From positions 94,060 to 158,059 of the forward strand of contig JAVBKW010000004.1 of NCBI GenBank assembly GCA_031553855.1: a DNA stretch of 64,000 nt. Direction: 5' to 3'. The stretch comes from RACS-047 sp031553855 (GTDB taxonomy: Bacteria; Bacillota; Clostridia; Christensenellales; Pumilibacteraceae). Both the position numbers and the translations under genes were made by a program. Positions 50,012 through 58,435 of this stretch are shown piece by piece. The notes beneath the pieces are model-generated. The model did not search any database and was not told the DNA's origin. It saw only the letters and a program-made list of their open reading frames with translations. Position 1 is the first letter of the stretch, and each line of letters opens with the position of its first letter.

Positions 50012-51700
50012 TTATTGCAGGTACATTTTTGCGTCATATATTGAGGCGGCAGTTCCGCTTTCCGTTTCGATAATAATGCGCACATATTGGACTGAAAATC
50101 CGCCTTTAACAGTAAAGGTGAGATTCTTCACTATTCTGTCTTGTGAAGTGAATTCAATTGCGTCGGATTTACCAACGACGCTCAGCGCAGGATTTACGAC
50201 ATTCGTTTGTCCGGAAAGATATTCGGCATATACTTTGCATTTGCCCGTGCCGCCGGTAATTTGCGCATCCACGTCTAAACTAAAGGTATATCCGTCATAC
50301 TGCGCGCTTATTGTTTGGGCGGCTTTTCCGCCCGATGAAATATCGAGCCGGTTTTCAACTTTTGCGGCATTTTCTGTTACCCAGGAAGTAATATCCGCGC
50401 CCTTTGTATTTTTCACGGTAAGAGGCTGTGAAAAATTACCGTTGGTAATGTAATTATTTTGCGGAATAGGCGCGCTGCCTAAATCGGTGGCTGTTCCTCC
50501 GCTTCCTCCGCGCGCGCCTTCGGAAACAGGATCGTCATATTCGGTGATTTTTACCCAGTCTATATACATATAGGCGGTGTCGAAAAGCGGATCTCCGAGC
50601 CAGCTCACATCGTCGGGAAACCAGTTGCCGATCCAGAACGTCGCCTTGTATTCAGGCACCCAGTTTGTCGCGCGCCCGAATTCCTTCCCGTCCAAATACC
50701 AAATGACGGCGCGGTCGTTGTTTTTTTTGTCCGTGCGCCAATCAAAACAAAGTGTATGCCATTTGCCGTCGTTATAAGGGGAGAGCGATTTATTTTCAAG
50801 GTATTTTGAGTCTCTGCGCTGTTGCACCTGAGGCCATGTCCACGCATCACTGTAATATTGATAAGAGACTCCTAAAATATTGCGGTAATCTGCCCAAAGC
50901 GCGGTTTCGATATCGATTTCACTGTATTTATTTTGCAGATAGTCCTGAAAATTTCTTCCGCCGCCGCCGTTGTAATATGTCCATATAGTAGAGCATTGGC
51001 CTAAGCGGGGCACTACTTTCAGGCGGACCTCATATCTTCCGGGGCCGTAAGCCTGTTTTGTGATCAAGCATGAGCCTTGCCGCCGCCTGTTTTCAGTTTT
51101 AAAAAAATCGCCGTTAGATTGCAGCACCGCGACGCCTTTTGACGCTCCGAAAGCTTCTACATTAGCCGGATCAGTAGAATAAAAAACATTTTGCGAACTG
51201 GTTCCGTTATTATTTGCTCCCCACTTTTGATTAGAGACTTCCCAAACAGAGTTACTTATTCCTTTTGAAAAGTCCTCATAAAACTCATTCTTTACAGTAG
51301 GTTGTACGTTCCACACAGATTCAGGTTCTTTCACCGGCGGTTCCTCCGTTTCATTATTTTTTTTCTCTTTAACAGTCAATAAAAAGTTTTCACAGGAATA
51401 ACCTTTCAGTGTCGCGCTGATTTTGATCACCGTATCAACCACGGCATCTGCCTTGCATGTCAGCAACCCGTCCGCAGTAATTTCGGCGGATCCGGAAATA
51501 ACAGAAAAAATTGCGCCGTCCAGTAGCTCCCCGTCCTTGTCTTGGGCCGAAAACTGAAGCTGTTTGCCTTGTTCGATAGTTGTTGCTCCGCCGGCTGAAC
51601 ATATCAGCATGTCTTTATTTTCGCTGCCGGCACCTGTGCATCCGGTCATAAATGCGAAAAGCATCGCCAGTATCGCACAATAAACTTTTTTTCTATGCAT
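50012..51700 (-). CDS. GH16 lipoprotein, endo-beta-glucanase-like (ExDxE type)
   Basis: The 562-aa lipoprotein (lipobox MTGC) has a Big-type Ig-like domain (about 30-110), a GH16 jelly-roll domain (about 130-395) and a C-terminal CBM4/9-like domain (NYITNGNFSQPL onward). The catalytic motif EIDIE lies at 261-265 with Glu261 as nucleophile and Glu265 as acid/base. GH16 enzymes act on beta-1,3- or mixed beta-1,3/1,4-glucans and on other glycans such as agar or porphyran; the GH4, kinase and GH20 context favours a glucan or related polymer. It shares the IGNWFPDD and MYIDWVKITEYDDP segments with the two GH16 proteins encoded at 52080 and 53891. Confidence 0.88.
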   Translation of the reverse strand: MHRKKVYCAILAMLFAFMTGCTGAGSENKDMLICSAGGATTIEQGKQLQFSAQDKDGELLDGAIFSVISGSAEITADGLLTCKADAVVDTVIKISATLKGYSCENFLLTVKEKKNNETEEPPVKEPESVWNVQPTVKNEFYEDFSKGISNSVWEVSNQKWGANNNGTSSQNVFYSTDPANVEAFGASKGVAVLQSNGDFFKTENRRRQGSCLITKQAYGPGRYEVRLKVVPRLGQCSTIWTYYNGGGGRNFQDYLQNKYSEIDIETALWADYRNILGVSYQYYSDAWTWPQVQQRRDSKYLENKSLSPYNDGKWHTLCFDWRTDKKNNDRAVIWYLDGKEFGRATNWVPEYKATFWIGNWFPDDVSWLGDPLFDTAYMYIDWVKITEYDDPVSEGARGGSGGTATDLGSAPIPQNNYITNGNFSQPLTVKNTKGADITSWVTENAAKVENRLDISSGGKAAQTISAQYDGYTFSLDVDAQITGGTGKCKVYAEYLSGQTNVVNPALSVVGKSDAIEFTSQDRIVKNLTFTVKGGFSVQYVRIIIETESGTAASIYDAKMYLQ

Positions 51701-51724
51701 TATGTACTTCCTTATTATTTAACA

Positions 51725-51739
51725 GTTAACTTTATTTAC
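51725..51739. promoter_or_regulatory. candidate ROK operator, site 2
   Basis: On the transcribed strand this reads GTAAATAAAGTTAAC and lies 1 nt after the -10 of the GH16 promoter. Confidence 0.7.
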
Positions 51740-51740
51740 T

Positions 51741-51769
51741 ACTATATCATTTAATACATAGAATGTCAA
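51741..51769 (-). promoter_or_regulatory. sigma-A promoter of the minus-strand GH16 gene
   Basis: On the minus strand TTGACA (51769-51764), 17 nt, TATAGT (51746-51741). The -10 hexamer is the same as in the divergent promoter at 51864. Confidence 0.8.
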
Positions 51770-51863
51770 TAAATGTTTCTCGCCATAAAACCTATTTTTT
51801 TTTAAAAAGAGAATATTAAAACTTTCATTTTAAAAAAAACATATAAAATTTTCATTAAGTCTA

Positions 51864-51892
51864 TTGACAATTATGCATTTATAGGTTATAGT
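51864..51892 (+). promoter_or_regulatory. sigma-A promoter of the GH16-ABC-GH20 operon
   Basis: TTGACA (51864-51869), a 17-nt spacer and TATAGT (51887-51892). A leader of about 180 nt follows before the ATG at 52080; apart from the operator I see no structured element in it. Confidence 0.85.
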
Positions 51893-51902
51893 ATAGTTAA
51901 TT

Positions 51903-51917
51903 GTTAATAAAACTAAC
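51903..51917. promoter_or_regulatory. candidate ROK operator, site 3
   Basis: GTTAATAAAACTAAC, 10 nt after the -10, fits the consensus GTWAMTAAARYTAAC. An extra ATTAAC at 51919-51924 makes a wider dyad with GTTAAT. Confidence 0.7.
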
Positions 51918-52079
51918 TATTAACTGTCAAATTAAAAAACTAAAAGCCGGACTGTTTGTTAAACATACTGAAAATACTAATTGAATATTGCATCATTATA
52001 GTATTGTGTAAATCAACAGAATAAGCAAAATTCATGCAATCCGGGATTATTAAGAGTGTATAGGGTGTGAGGAGGAATA

Positions 52080-53891
52080 ATGAAGAGGATCAGTTTGTTT
52101 TTTTTGGCCGCATTATTTTGCTTTGGTGCAATTGGGTGCCAAGGCTCCGGTGGAATAAAAGCGCTTAAATTTAATCCGCAAGCATCTTATGAAAGCGGAA
52201 CAGATTTTTCATTAGACGTTGCGGACTATTTTAAGAATGCCGAGGGCGCCGAGTTTTCCGCGGATAAGGGCGCAATAACGGACGGCGTGTTTACGCTGAA
52301 ACTTGTTGAAACTGTGACTGTAAATATTACGGCGGCCAAAGACGGCAAAAGCGCGAAATTGACTTTTACGCTGAAAGTTACAACTAATACGTCGGCTGAT
52401 ATCGCTGCAAAGTCTTTTAGTCCGAACGCGTCCTACAGCGTGACTAGTGATTTTACTTTAAAAATGTCAGATTATTTTAAGAATGCCGACGGTGCGGTAT
52501 ATACGTCTACCAAGGGCACGATTTCCGACGATGTTTTAACGATAGCGTTAACTGAAACAGGATCATTGCCGGTATCGGTTACGGGAACAAAAAACGGAAA
52601 AAGCGCGGTTTTAAGCTTTACATTAAATGTTGAGGCTATTTGGAATAATGCGCCGAACGTTACAGGTACTTTTTATGAAGATTTCGCAACCGGCGTCGAT
52701 ACGACCCGCTGGGAAGTCAGTACCCAGCGTTGGGGTTCGGGCGTCGGTGCTAGCCCTAACAACGTGTTTTATTCCACAGACGCCGAGGTTGTTGCCGCGT
52801 CCGGAGCCGAATCCGGCGGAGTTTTGGCAATGCGCACCTATGGCGACTATCAAAAAGATTCGGCTAAACGCCGTCAAGGCTCATTACTGGTAACAAGAGA
52901 TACTTTCGGCCCGGGGCTCTTTGAAGTTCGTATAAAAGTAGTGCCGAGAGTGGGACAATGTTCTGCAATGTGGACATATTGGAACGGCGGCGGTACTACT
53001 GCCGAAACCAACAGGTACAGTGAAATAGATATCGAAATGCCGATGGCCAGCGATTACCGCAAATGGGGCGGCACAACATATAAAAAGTTTGTTGATTGGA
53101 CGTCGGTTGTCGAGCGCGGCACGGTCACGACCGAGAAGGAAGACGGCGTCAACGACGGGCAATGGCATGTATGGGCATTTGAATGGCGTACAGACGATAC
53201 AAACGGCGATAACGCGGTGGTCTGGTACCTTGACGGTAAAAAGCAGTTTGAGATCCGTGATTACACTCCGACATATACGGCTTCGTTCTGGATCGGTAAC
53301 TGGTTCCCTGAAGATCTCGGATGGGTAGGCGTTCCTAATTTTGAAGAGGCGTATATGTATTTAGACTGGGTACGCATCACAAAGTATGATGACCCTGTAC
53401 AAACTGGGCTTGTCCGTAATACCACCCCCGGCGGCAGCGCGGTAGATCTTGGAAGCGATCCTCTTCCGGTAAATCAATACGTTGCAAATCCGGTCTTTAA
53501 TCAAGTTGACAATAACACATATGTTGCCTGGGAAAAAACCGGGACGGTAACGGCAGGCGGAACCAAACCCGTTGTATTATCTCCCGAAGCTAAGCTTACG
53601 CAAATTATTTCGGCTCAATATCCCGGCTACTCTTTTGATCTTAAGGTGGATGCGCGCATTACAGCAGGCACAGGAAAGCTAAAAGCTTATGTTCAGTATA
53701 TGTTCGGGCCGGTATCACGAGGGAAATCAGAAGAAATCCTTTTTGAGTCCGCAGCACTTTCGACCAAGACGTTAACATTTACGATCCCTAAAACTGTAAA
53801 GGCGACCGATATCAGGATTGTAATAGAAACTGAAACCGGTACAACGGCAGAAGTGAGCAAAGTGGAAATGTTTAAAAGGAACGCAGCATAA
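52080..53891 (+). CDS. GH16 lipoprotein, ExDxE type
   Basis: The 603-aa lipoprotein (lipobox AIGC) starts with two similar Ig-like repeats (about 25-105 and 110-185, each with F-x-P-x-A-S-Y and a D-Y-F-K-N-A-[ED]-G motif). The GH16 domain (about 190-440) has EIDIE at 315-319, and a C-terminal CBM-like domain starts near NQYVANPVFNQV. It is first in a long operon with another GH16, a binding protein, an ABC importer and GH20. It probably attacks beta-glucan at the cell surface. GGAGG lies 4 nt before the ATG. Its stop overlaps the next start by one base (TAATG). Confidence 0.88.
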   Translation: MKRISLFFLAALFCFGAIGCQGSGGIKALKFNPQASYESGTDFSLDVADYFKNAEGAEFSADKGAITDGVFTLKLVETVTVNITAAKDGKSAKLTFTLKVTTNTSADIAAKSFSPNASYSVTSDFTLKMSDYFKNADGAVYTSTKGTISDDVLTIALTETGSLPVSVTGTKNGKSAVLSFTLNVEAIWNNAPNVTGTFYEDFATGVDTTRWEVSTQRWGSGVGASPNNVFYSTDAEVVAASGAESGGVLAMRTYGDYQKDSAKRRQGSLLVTRDTFGPGLFEVRIKVVPRVGQCSAMWTYWNGGGTTAETNRYSEIDIEMPMASDYRKWGGTTYKKFVDWTSVVERGTVTTEKEDGVNDGQWHVWAFEWRTDDTNGDNAVVWYLDGKKQFEIRDYTPTYTASFWIGNWFPEDLGWVGVPNFEEAYMYLDWVRITKYDDPVQTGLVRNTTPGGSAVDLGSDPLPVNQYVANPVFNQVDNNTYVAWEKTGTVTAGGTKPVVLSPEAKLTQIISAQYPGYSFDLKVDARITAGTGKLKAYVQYMFGPVSRGKSEEILFESAALSTKTLTFTIPKTVKATDIRIVIETETGTTAEVSKVEMFKRNAA

Positions 53892-55807
53892 TGAGAAAAA
53901 TTTTAGCTTTTGTCTTAGCCGCCATTATGATACCGTTTTGTTTTTCAGGATGCGCCGGCGGCATAAAGTTAACTCTTGACAAATCTTCTGTAACGCTTAC
54001 AAAAAAAGGCGGCACTATACAAATAAGCGCATTTTTGGGCGAAACCGATGTAACTTCGGAAGCTGAGTGGCAGTCGGATAAAACCGGCGTATGCACGGTA
54101 TCGGCAGGATTGATCACCGCAGTAGCAAACGGTAAGGCAACAGTCAGCGCGAAAAAAGACGGTAAAACTGCAAAGGTCAACGTAACGGTCAGTATTTCGG
54201 GGCAGACGGATACGCTTGAGCTGGATAAAAACGAAGTAACGATTACTGAAAAGGACGGAAGCGTTACAGTCAGCGCATTTGCGGGCGGCTCAAAAGTAAC
54301 GGACGCTGTCTGGACGTCGGATAACCCGTCTGTCTGCACCGTTCAAAATGGCGTTATAACTGCCAAAGAGTATGGATATACTATAGTCAATGCTGAAAAA
54401 GACGGACAAACCGATTCAGTTAAGGTCACTGTTCAGCGTTGGGCGGATGCGCCTGAAGTAAAAAATGTTTATTATGATAATTTCAGCCAATTTACCGGCG
54501 ATACATGGCATTTTGTTAATTACGGGTGGGGGCAAAACGGAGTACTTGCATCAAACGCTATGTACAGCAGAAGCCCCGGCGTTTTAAATGCATATGACGC
54601 GTCCGGCGGAATAGTTGTGCTTCCCTCCTACGGCGATTATTATTCGGCGGCCAATAAGAGAGGGCAGGGTACTTGCCTTATCTCTTCCGACGCTTACGGT
54701 CCCGGCCTTTACGAGGTCCGGATGAAGGTGGTTCCCCGTTTCGGGCCTTGCTCGGCAATATGGCCTTATTATACAAACAGCGAGCAGGGCTGGAATACTG
54801 AAGCGGAACAGGAGTATACGGAAATCGATATTATCGAGGCTCCTGCCACAGGAAGAGGCTTCAACGGTTACGGCGGAGTTACATATACAAAATATTTTTA
54901 CGAACAAAACGGATATACTACTCAAACCAACGCAAATTTAAAACGTACTTCAAAAGGCGTTTCAGTAACTGCGGAATCCCCCATCAACGACGGTGAATGG
55001 CATATTTATGCGGCCGAATGGCGTACCGACCCTAAGACAGGCAATAACGGAGTCGCTTACTATATGGACGGTAAAGAAGTTGCGTTTACCGAACTTACCC
55101 CCCAGTATTCGGCACAGCTCTGGATAGGCAATTGGTTCCCCAACAACGCAACTGACTGGCTCGGCATTGCCGATTTCGACGAGGCGTATATGTATGTGGA
55201 CTGGGTGCGCATAACCGAAAACGAAGATCCGTTTATCTACCGAGAACCCGATTTGGGCGGATGTTTATCAGCCTCTACCGCAAAGCAGCTTGCGGGTAAT
55301 CCGCTTCCTATAAACAATTATATTTCCAACGGCACATTTTCGGTTGCCGGTGCAAGCGACAGCGCAGCGCTCGGTTGGTCGTTAACTAACGCGGCCCGCT
55401 CCGGGAAATCAATAAAACTGCAAAGCGGAGGAAAGATGTCGCAGTTGGTTTCGGCGCAGTACGAAGGCTATACTTTCGACCTTTCGGTCACAGCTTCCGC
55501 AGGAGTCGGCGGCACAGTCAAGGTTTATGCCGAATATTACCGTTTTAGCTACAGCGGCAGCAATGCAAACAAAACAAGCGTGATCAACGGCGGCGTAAAG
55601 GTGGGGCAATCTCAGACGATCGAATTCGATTCGGCAGCATCAACTACCAAAAATCTTGTTTTTACCGTTCAGGCGGATGAAGACATTACGCGGCCGGCAG
55701 GGGCGTTAAACGACGTCAATAACATCCGCATAGTGATCGAGTCAACCGGCTCTTCGGGAACAGTTACAAAAGCGCAAATGTTTTTGAAGAAAGATATGCT
55801 CGGATAA
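53891..55807 (+). CDS. GH16 lipoprotein, ExDxxE (laminarinase-type) motif
   Basis: The 638-aa lipoprotein (lipobox FSGC) has two Big-type Ig-like domains (about 25-105 and 110-180) and a GH16 domain. Its catalytic strand reads EIDIIE at 311-316, the ExDxxE form with a beta-bulge usual in laminarinases, unlike the two sister enzymes with ExDxE. A C-terminal CBM-like domain starts near NNYISNGTFSVAG. The DEAYMYVDWVRITE strand is shared by all three. The difference in the active-site strand suggests a different cleavage specificity on the same polymer. Confidence 0.88.
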   Translation: MRKILAFVLAAIMIPFCFSGCAGGIKLTLDKSSVTLTKKGGTIQISAFLGETDVTSEAEWQSDKTGVCTVSAGLITAVANGKATVSAKKDGKTAKVNVTVSISGQTDTLELDKNEVTITEKDGSVTVSAFAGGSKVTDAVWTSDNPSVCTVQNGVITAKEYGYTIVNAEKDGQTDSVKVTVQRWADAPEVKNVYYDNFSQFTGDTWHFVNYGWGQNGVLASNAMYSRSPGVLNAYDASGGIVVLPSYGDYYSAANKRGQGTCLISSDAYGPGLYEVRMKVVPRFGPCSAIWPYYTNSEQGWNTEAEQEYTEIDIIEAPATGRGFNGYGGVTYTKYFYEQNGYTTQTNANLKRTSKGVSVTAESPINDGEWHIYAAEWRTDPKTGNNGVAYYMDGKEVAFTELTPQYSAQLWIGNWFPNNATDWLGIADFDEAYMYVDWVRITENEDPFIYREPDLGGCLSASTAKQLAGNPLPINNYISNGTFSVAGASDSAALGWSLTNAARSGKSIKLQSGGKMSQLVSAQYEGYTFDLSVTASAGVGGTVKVYAEYYRFSYSGSNANKTSVINGGVKVGQSQTIEFDSAASTTKNLVFTVQADEDITRPAGALNDVNNIRIVIESTGSSGTVTKAQMFLKKDMLG

Positions 55808-55884
55808 AGCTTAAAATTGTCTGCGATAAATTATTTAAGTAAGCCAATAAAATATAGATGCAAAATTAAATAAGGAGTAAGAAA

Positions 55885-58284
55885 ATGAAGAAGATTTTAG
55901 GATTTGTGCTGGCGTTTGCAGTTTTTTGCAGCGTAGCGGCGGCACTGGGAGGCGGCGCGGGGGCGGCATATGCTGCGGCCGGCGACTATGCGCCCTCTAA
56001 GTTTGCGGCAGTAACCGCAAAGCCTTCTGACAACCCGACCAACAGGGATAATCTGTTAAGAGCGGGCGCGTATGCAGGCGCTGCCGGAAGCGCTACTGAC
56101 CGTTTGTCAACGATGATCGGTACGGGCGTTCAGGAAACTACAGGATGGTATAATGAAACCCTCGGCTGGGCAAAATTTGCGTCAGGCGAAACAGGCGCCG
56201 GATCCAGTCAGATAAACATAGCGAAGCAAACAGGGTTGGCTGCGGGTTCAGTAGAAAATAATACGTCTACATATGCTAAGGTGCAGCTTACAAACGCCGT
56301 AGCTAATAATGTCGAAGAAAACATTATTAACTATAAATCTACCGGCGGCGACAGCCCGCTTAAGCTTGGAGGCATGGATACATGCATCTTGTATTTCGCT
56401 CTTTCTGTGAAAGTAGAGCAAACGACGTGGTTTGATATTACAATAGAAAATATAAACCCCGGAACGACGTTTTTTGATTTAGGCCGCAGGTTTAAAGTCG
56501 AAGCTGCAGACGGCTGGAAAGAGATTGGCAAAGACGCAAACGGCAACTACCTGCCTTTTAGGAAACCCGAAACTTTAGTAACAGGAAACGGTACGGTCCA
56601 TGCGCGCAATTCCTCATCAAGAGACGCAGCGCATAACGCCAAAGAAGACGCGGGTAGCGTTGAATTCGCTATACCTGCCGGTGATTATTACCTCAGGATA
56701 TATACATATACGACCGAAACGGGCAATCCCGCGCAAAGCGGCTTGACCGGCAGCGCGTCTTATAGTATGACAAACGCCTGGATGTGGAAAAAAGAATGGA
56801 CGGCGCCTGTTAAGGTTACCGGCATAAACGCACGTTCACGTGCTTTCCTCAGTACTCAAAGCTCCTCCTACAATACTCTTTCTGTCGGTACTGTGAGCGT
56901 TACGCCGAACAGCGCAACGAATAAAGATCTTGTATGGGCTACCTCAGACCCTTCGATCGCAACCGTTTCAGCCGGTGTTATCACAGCGGTTGCTCCCGGC
57001 ACATGTGACGTAACAATCACGGCGGCGGACGGAAGCGGCGTATCTCATACTATCGCCGTTACCGTTTATGATGACGATAAGGAAATTTATCTCACGCCCG
57101 ACCAGTTAGATCCGATGACGAAAAGAGGCACAAACGTTATGATGGACGGTAATTTTACTGAAACAAACATTACCGGACGCAGTTATGTTCCGCCCGGATG
57201 GACATTTACGAATACTGCTGAAATAGGATCGTTTAGTGAATCGTTATTGGCAACATGGGAGCATGTTGACACAGAAGGTTTAACGGTTGCTACCCGCGCA
57301 TTACGTATTACAAACAACGGAAATACAACAACTCCTTTATATGATTCGCTTACATTCTCAGGTTTACATGCAGTTTACGGCGTAGATGCAGACGACCATG
57401 TTTATTATTTCTCTACATGGGTCAAGGTGCAAAAAACAACGTGGTTCGACATTACTTTGGGATATTCTAATGCTGTTTACACAGGTGAACATTATGAAGG
57501 CCAAAAGTTCTATGACCTTGGACGTAAATTTAAGGTAACTCCGGAAATGGGCTGGACGGAAATCGGTAAAGACGGGGATGGCAACTATCTGCCTTTCCGT
57601 TCTAACGGCAACGGCACAGACCCCGGCAACAGCTCTTCTTCAAGTAAAGAAGCGACAAACGCAAAAGAATCTGTAGGCAACACGCTCATCAATTTACCCG
57701 GAGACCCCGCCAGCAATTCACTTGCTTGGGGCTGCATACGTATTTATGCTTATGGCTCGGCTGCAACAGGAATTGACGATAATGGTATAGGCTTCCCCAG
57801 CGGCGCAAACAGAACCGGATTTGTAACCGGCGACAGCTATGATATAACCGGCGTAAGCTTATGGGCTATGAACAGCGAACCTGAGTTTATACCCACTCCC
57901 GTCAGCTCTGTAACTTTAAATAAAACGACGCTTTCTCTTAAAGTCGATGCAAACGAAACGCTTGTGGCTGATGTCAAACCCGACGATGCTACCGACAAAG
58001 CGGTTTATTGGTCGTCTTCTGACAGTACGGTTGCAAGTGTTGATCAGAACGGTAAGGTAACGGCTAAAAAAGTGGGCACAGCGACAATCACTGTTGAGGC
58101 AAACGACGGAAGCGGTGAATTTGCAACATGCGTAGTTACAGTTACCGCAGCCGGGACTGATCCCGATCCCACAGACCCCGGTAAGGATAAGGGCGGATGT
58201 AAAGGTACCGCAGGCGCATCATCGGCAATTGCTGTAATGCTGTCTTTAACCGGAGCTATGTTTATTAAGCGTAAAAGAAAGTAA
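55885..58284 (+). CDS. surface glycan-binding protein with Big domains and Gly-Cys/TM/basic tail
   Basis: The 799-aa product has a signal peptide with a likely AYAA cleavage region. It contains an internal duplication: two binding-like modules, each with QTTWFDIT or KTTWFDIT, FDLGRRFKV or YDLGRKFKV, and a GKD-x-[ND]-GNYLPFR element, each followed by a Big_2-type domain (about 310-395 and 675-755). The C-terminus is Gly771-Cys772, a hydrophobic helix and KRKRK, like the tail of the protein at 25728. No catalytic motif is visible. It is inferred to bind glucan at the cell surface next to the GH16 enzymes. Confidence 0.7.
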   Translation: MKKILGFVLAFAVFCSVAAALGGGAGAAYAAAGDYAPSKFAAVTAKPSDNPTNRDNLLRAGAYAGAAGSATDRLSTMIGTGVQETTGWYNETLGWAKFASGETGAGSSQINIAKQTGLAAGSVENNTSTYAKVQLTNAVANNVEENIINYKSTGGDSPLKLGGMDTCILYFALSVKVEQTTWFDITIENINPGTTFFDLGRRFKVEAADGWKEIGKDANGNYLPFRKPETLVTGNGTVHARNSSSRDAAHNAKEDAGSVEFAIPAGDYYLRIYTYTTETGNPAQSGLTGSASYSMTNAWMWKKEWTAPVKVTGINARSRAFLSTQSSSYNTLSVGTVSVTPNSATNKDLVWATSDPSIATVSAGVITAVAPGTCDVTITAADGSGVSHTIAVTVYDDDKEIYLTPDQLDPMTKRGTNVMMDGNFTETNITGRSYVPPGWTFTNTAEIGSFSESLLATWEHVDTEGLTVATRALRITNNGNTTTPLYDSLTFSGLHAVYGVDADDHVYYFSTWVKVQKTTWFDITLGYSNAVYTGEHYEGQKFYDLGRKFKVTPEMGWTEIGKDGDGNYLPFRSNGNGTDPGNSSSSSKEATNAKESVGNTLINLPGDPASNSLAWGCIRIYAYGSAATGIDDNGIGFPSGANRTGFVTGDSYDITGVSLWAMNSEPEFIPTPVSSVTLNKTTLSLKVDANETLVADVKPDDATDKAVYWSSSDSTVASVDQNGKVTAKKVGTATITVEANDGSGEFATCVVTVTAAGTDPDPTDPGKDKGGCKGTAGASSAIAVMLSLTGAMFIKRKRK

Positions 58285-58299
58285 TATGATATAATAATG

Positions 58300-58344
58300 T
58301 TTGCAGGGGACGTATCAAAAATATTTGTTCGCGTCCCCTGCAAA
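58300..58344 (+). other. strong RNA hairpin before the binding-protein gene
   Basis: A perfect 13-bp stem (58300-58312 with 58332-58344) around a 19-nt loop has no following T-run. It may be a processing or stabilising hairpin, or a weak terminator that lowers downstream expression. Confidence 0.6.
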
Positions 58345-58435
58345 TATTAAGTTTAAACCGATATAAAATAATTAAAGGAAATGATACATGCGTACTCATA
58401 TTTTTGATAATGCGCGAAGTATCGGGAAGGATTTA

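Noticed and set aside
51925..52079. Riboswitch in the long leader of the GH16 operon
   Set aside because: No stable conserved-looking structure or known aptamer motif could be recognised.
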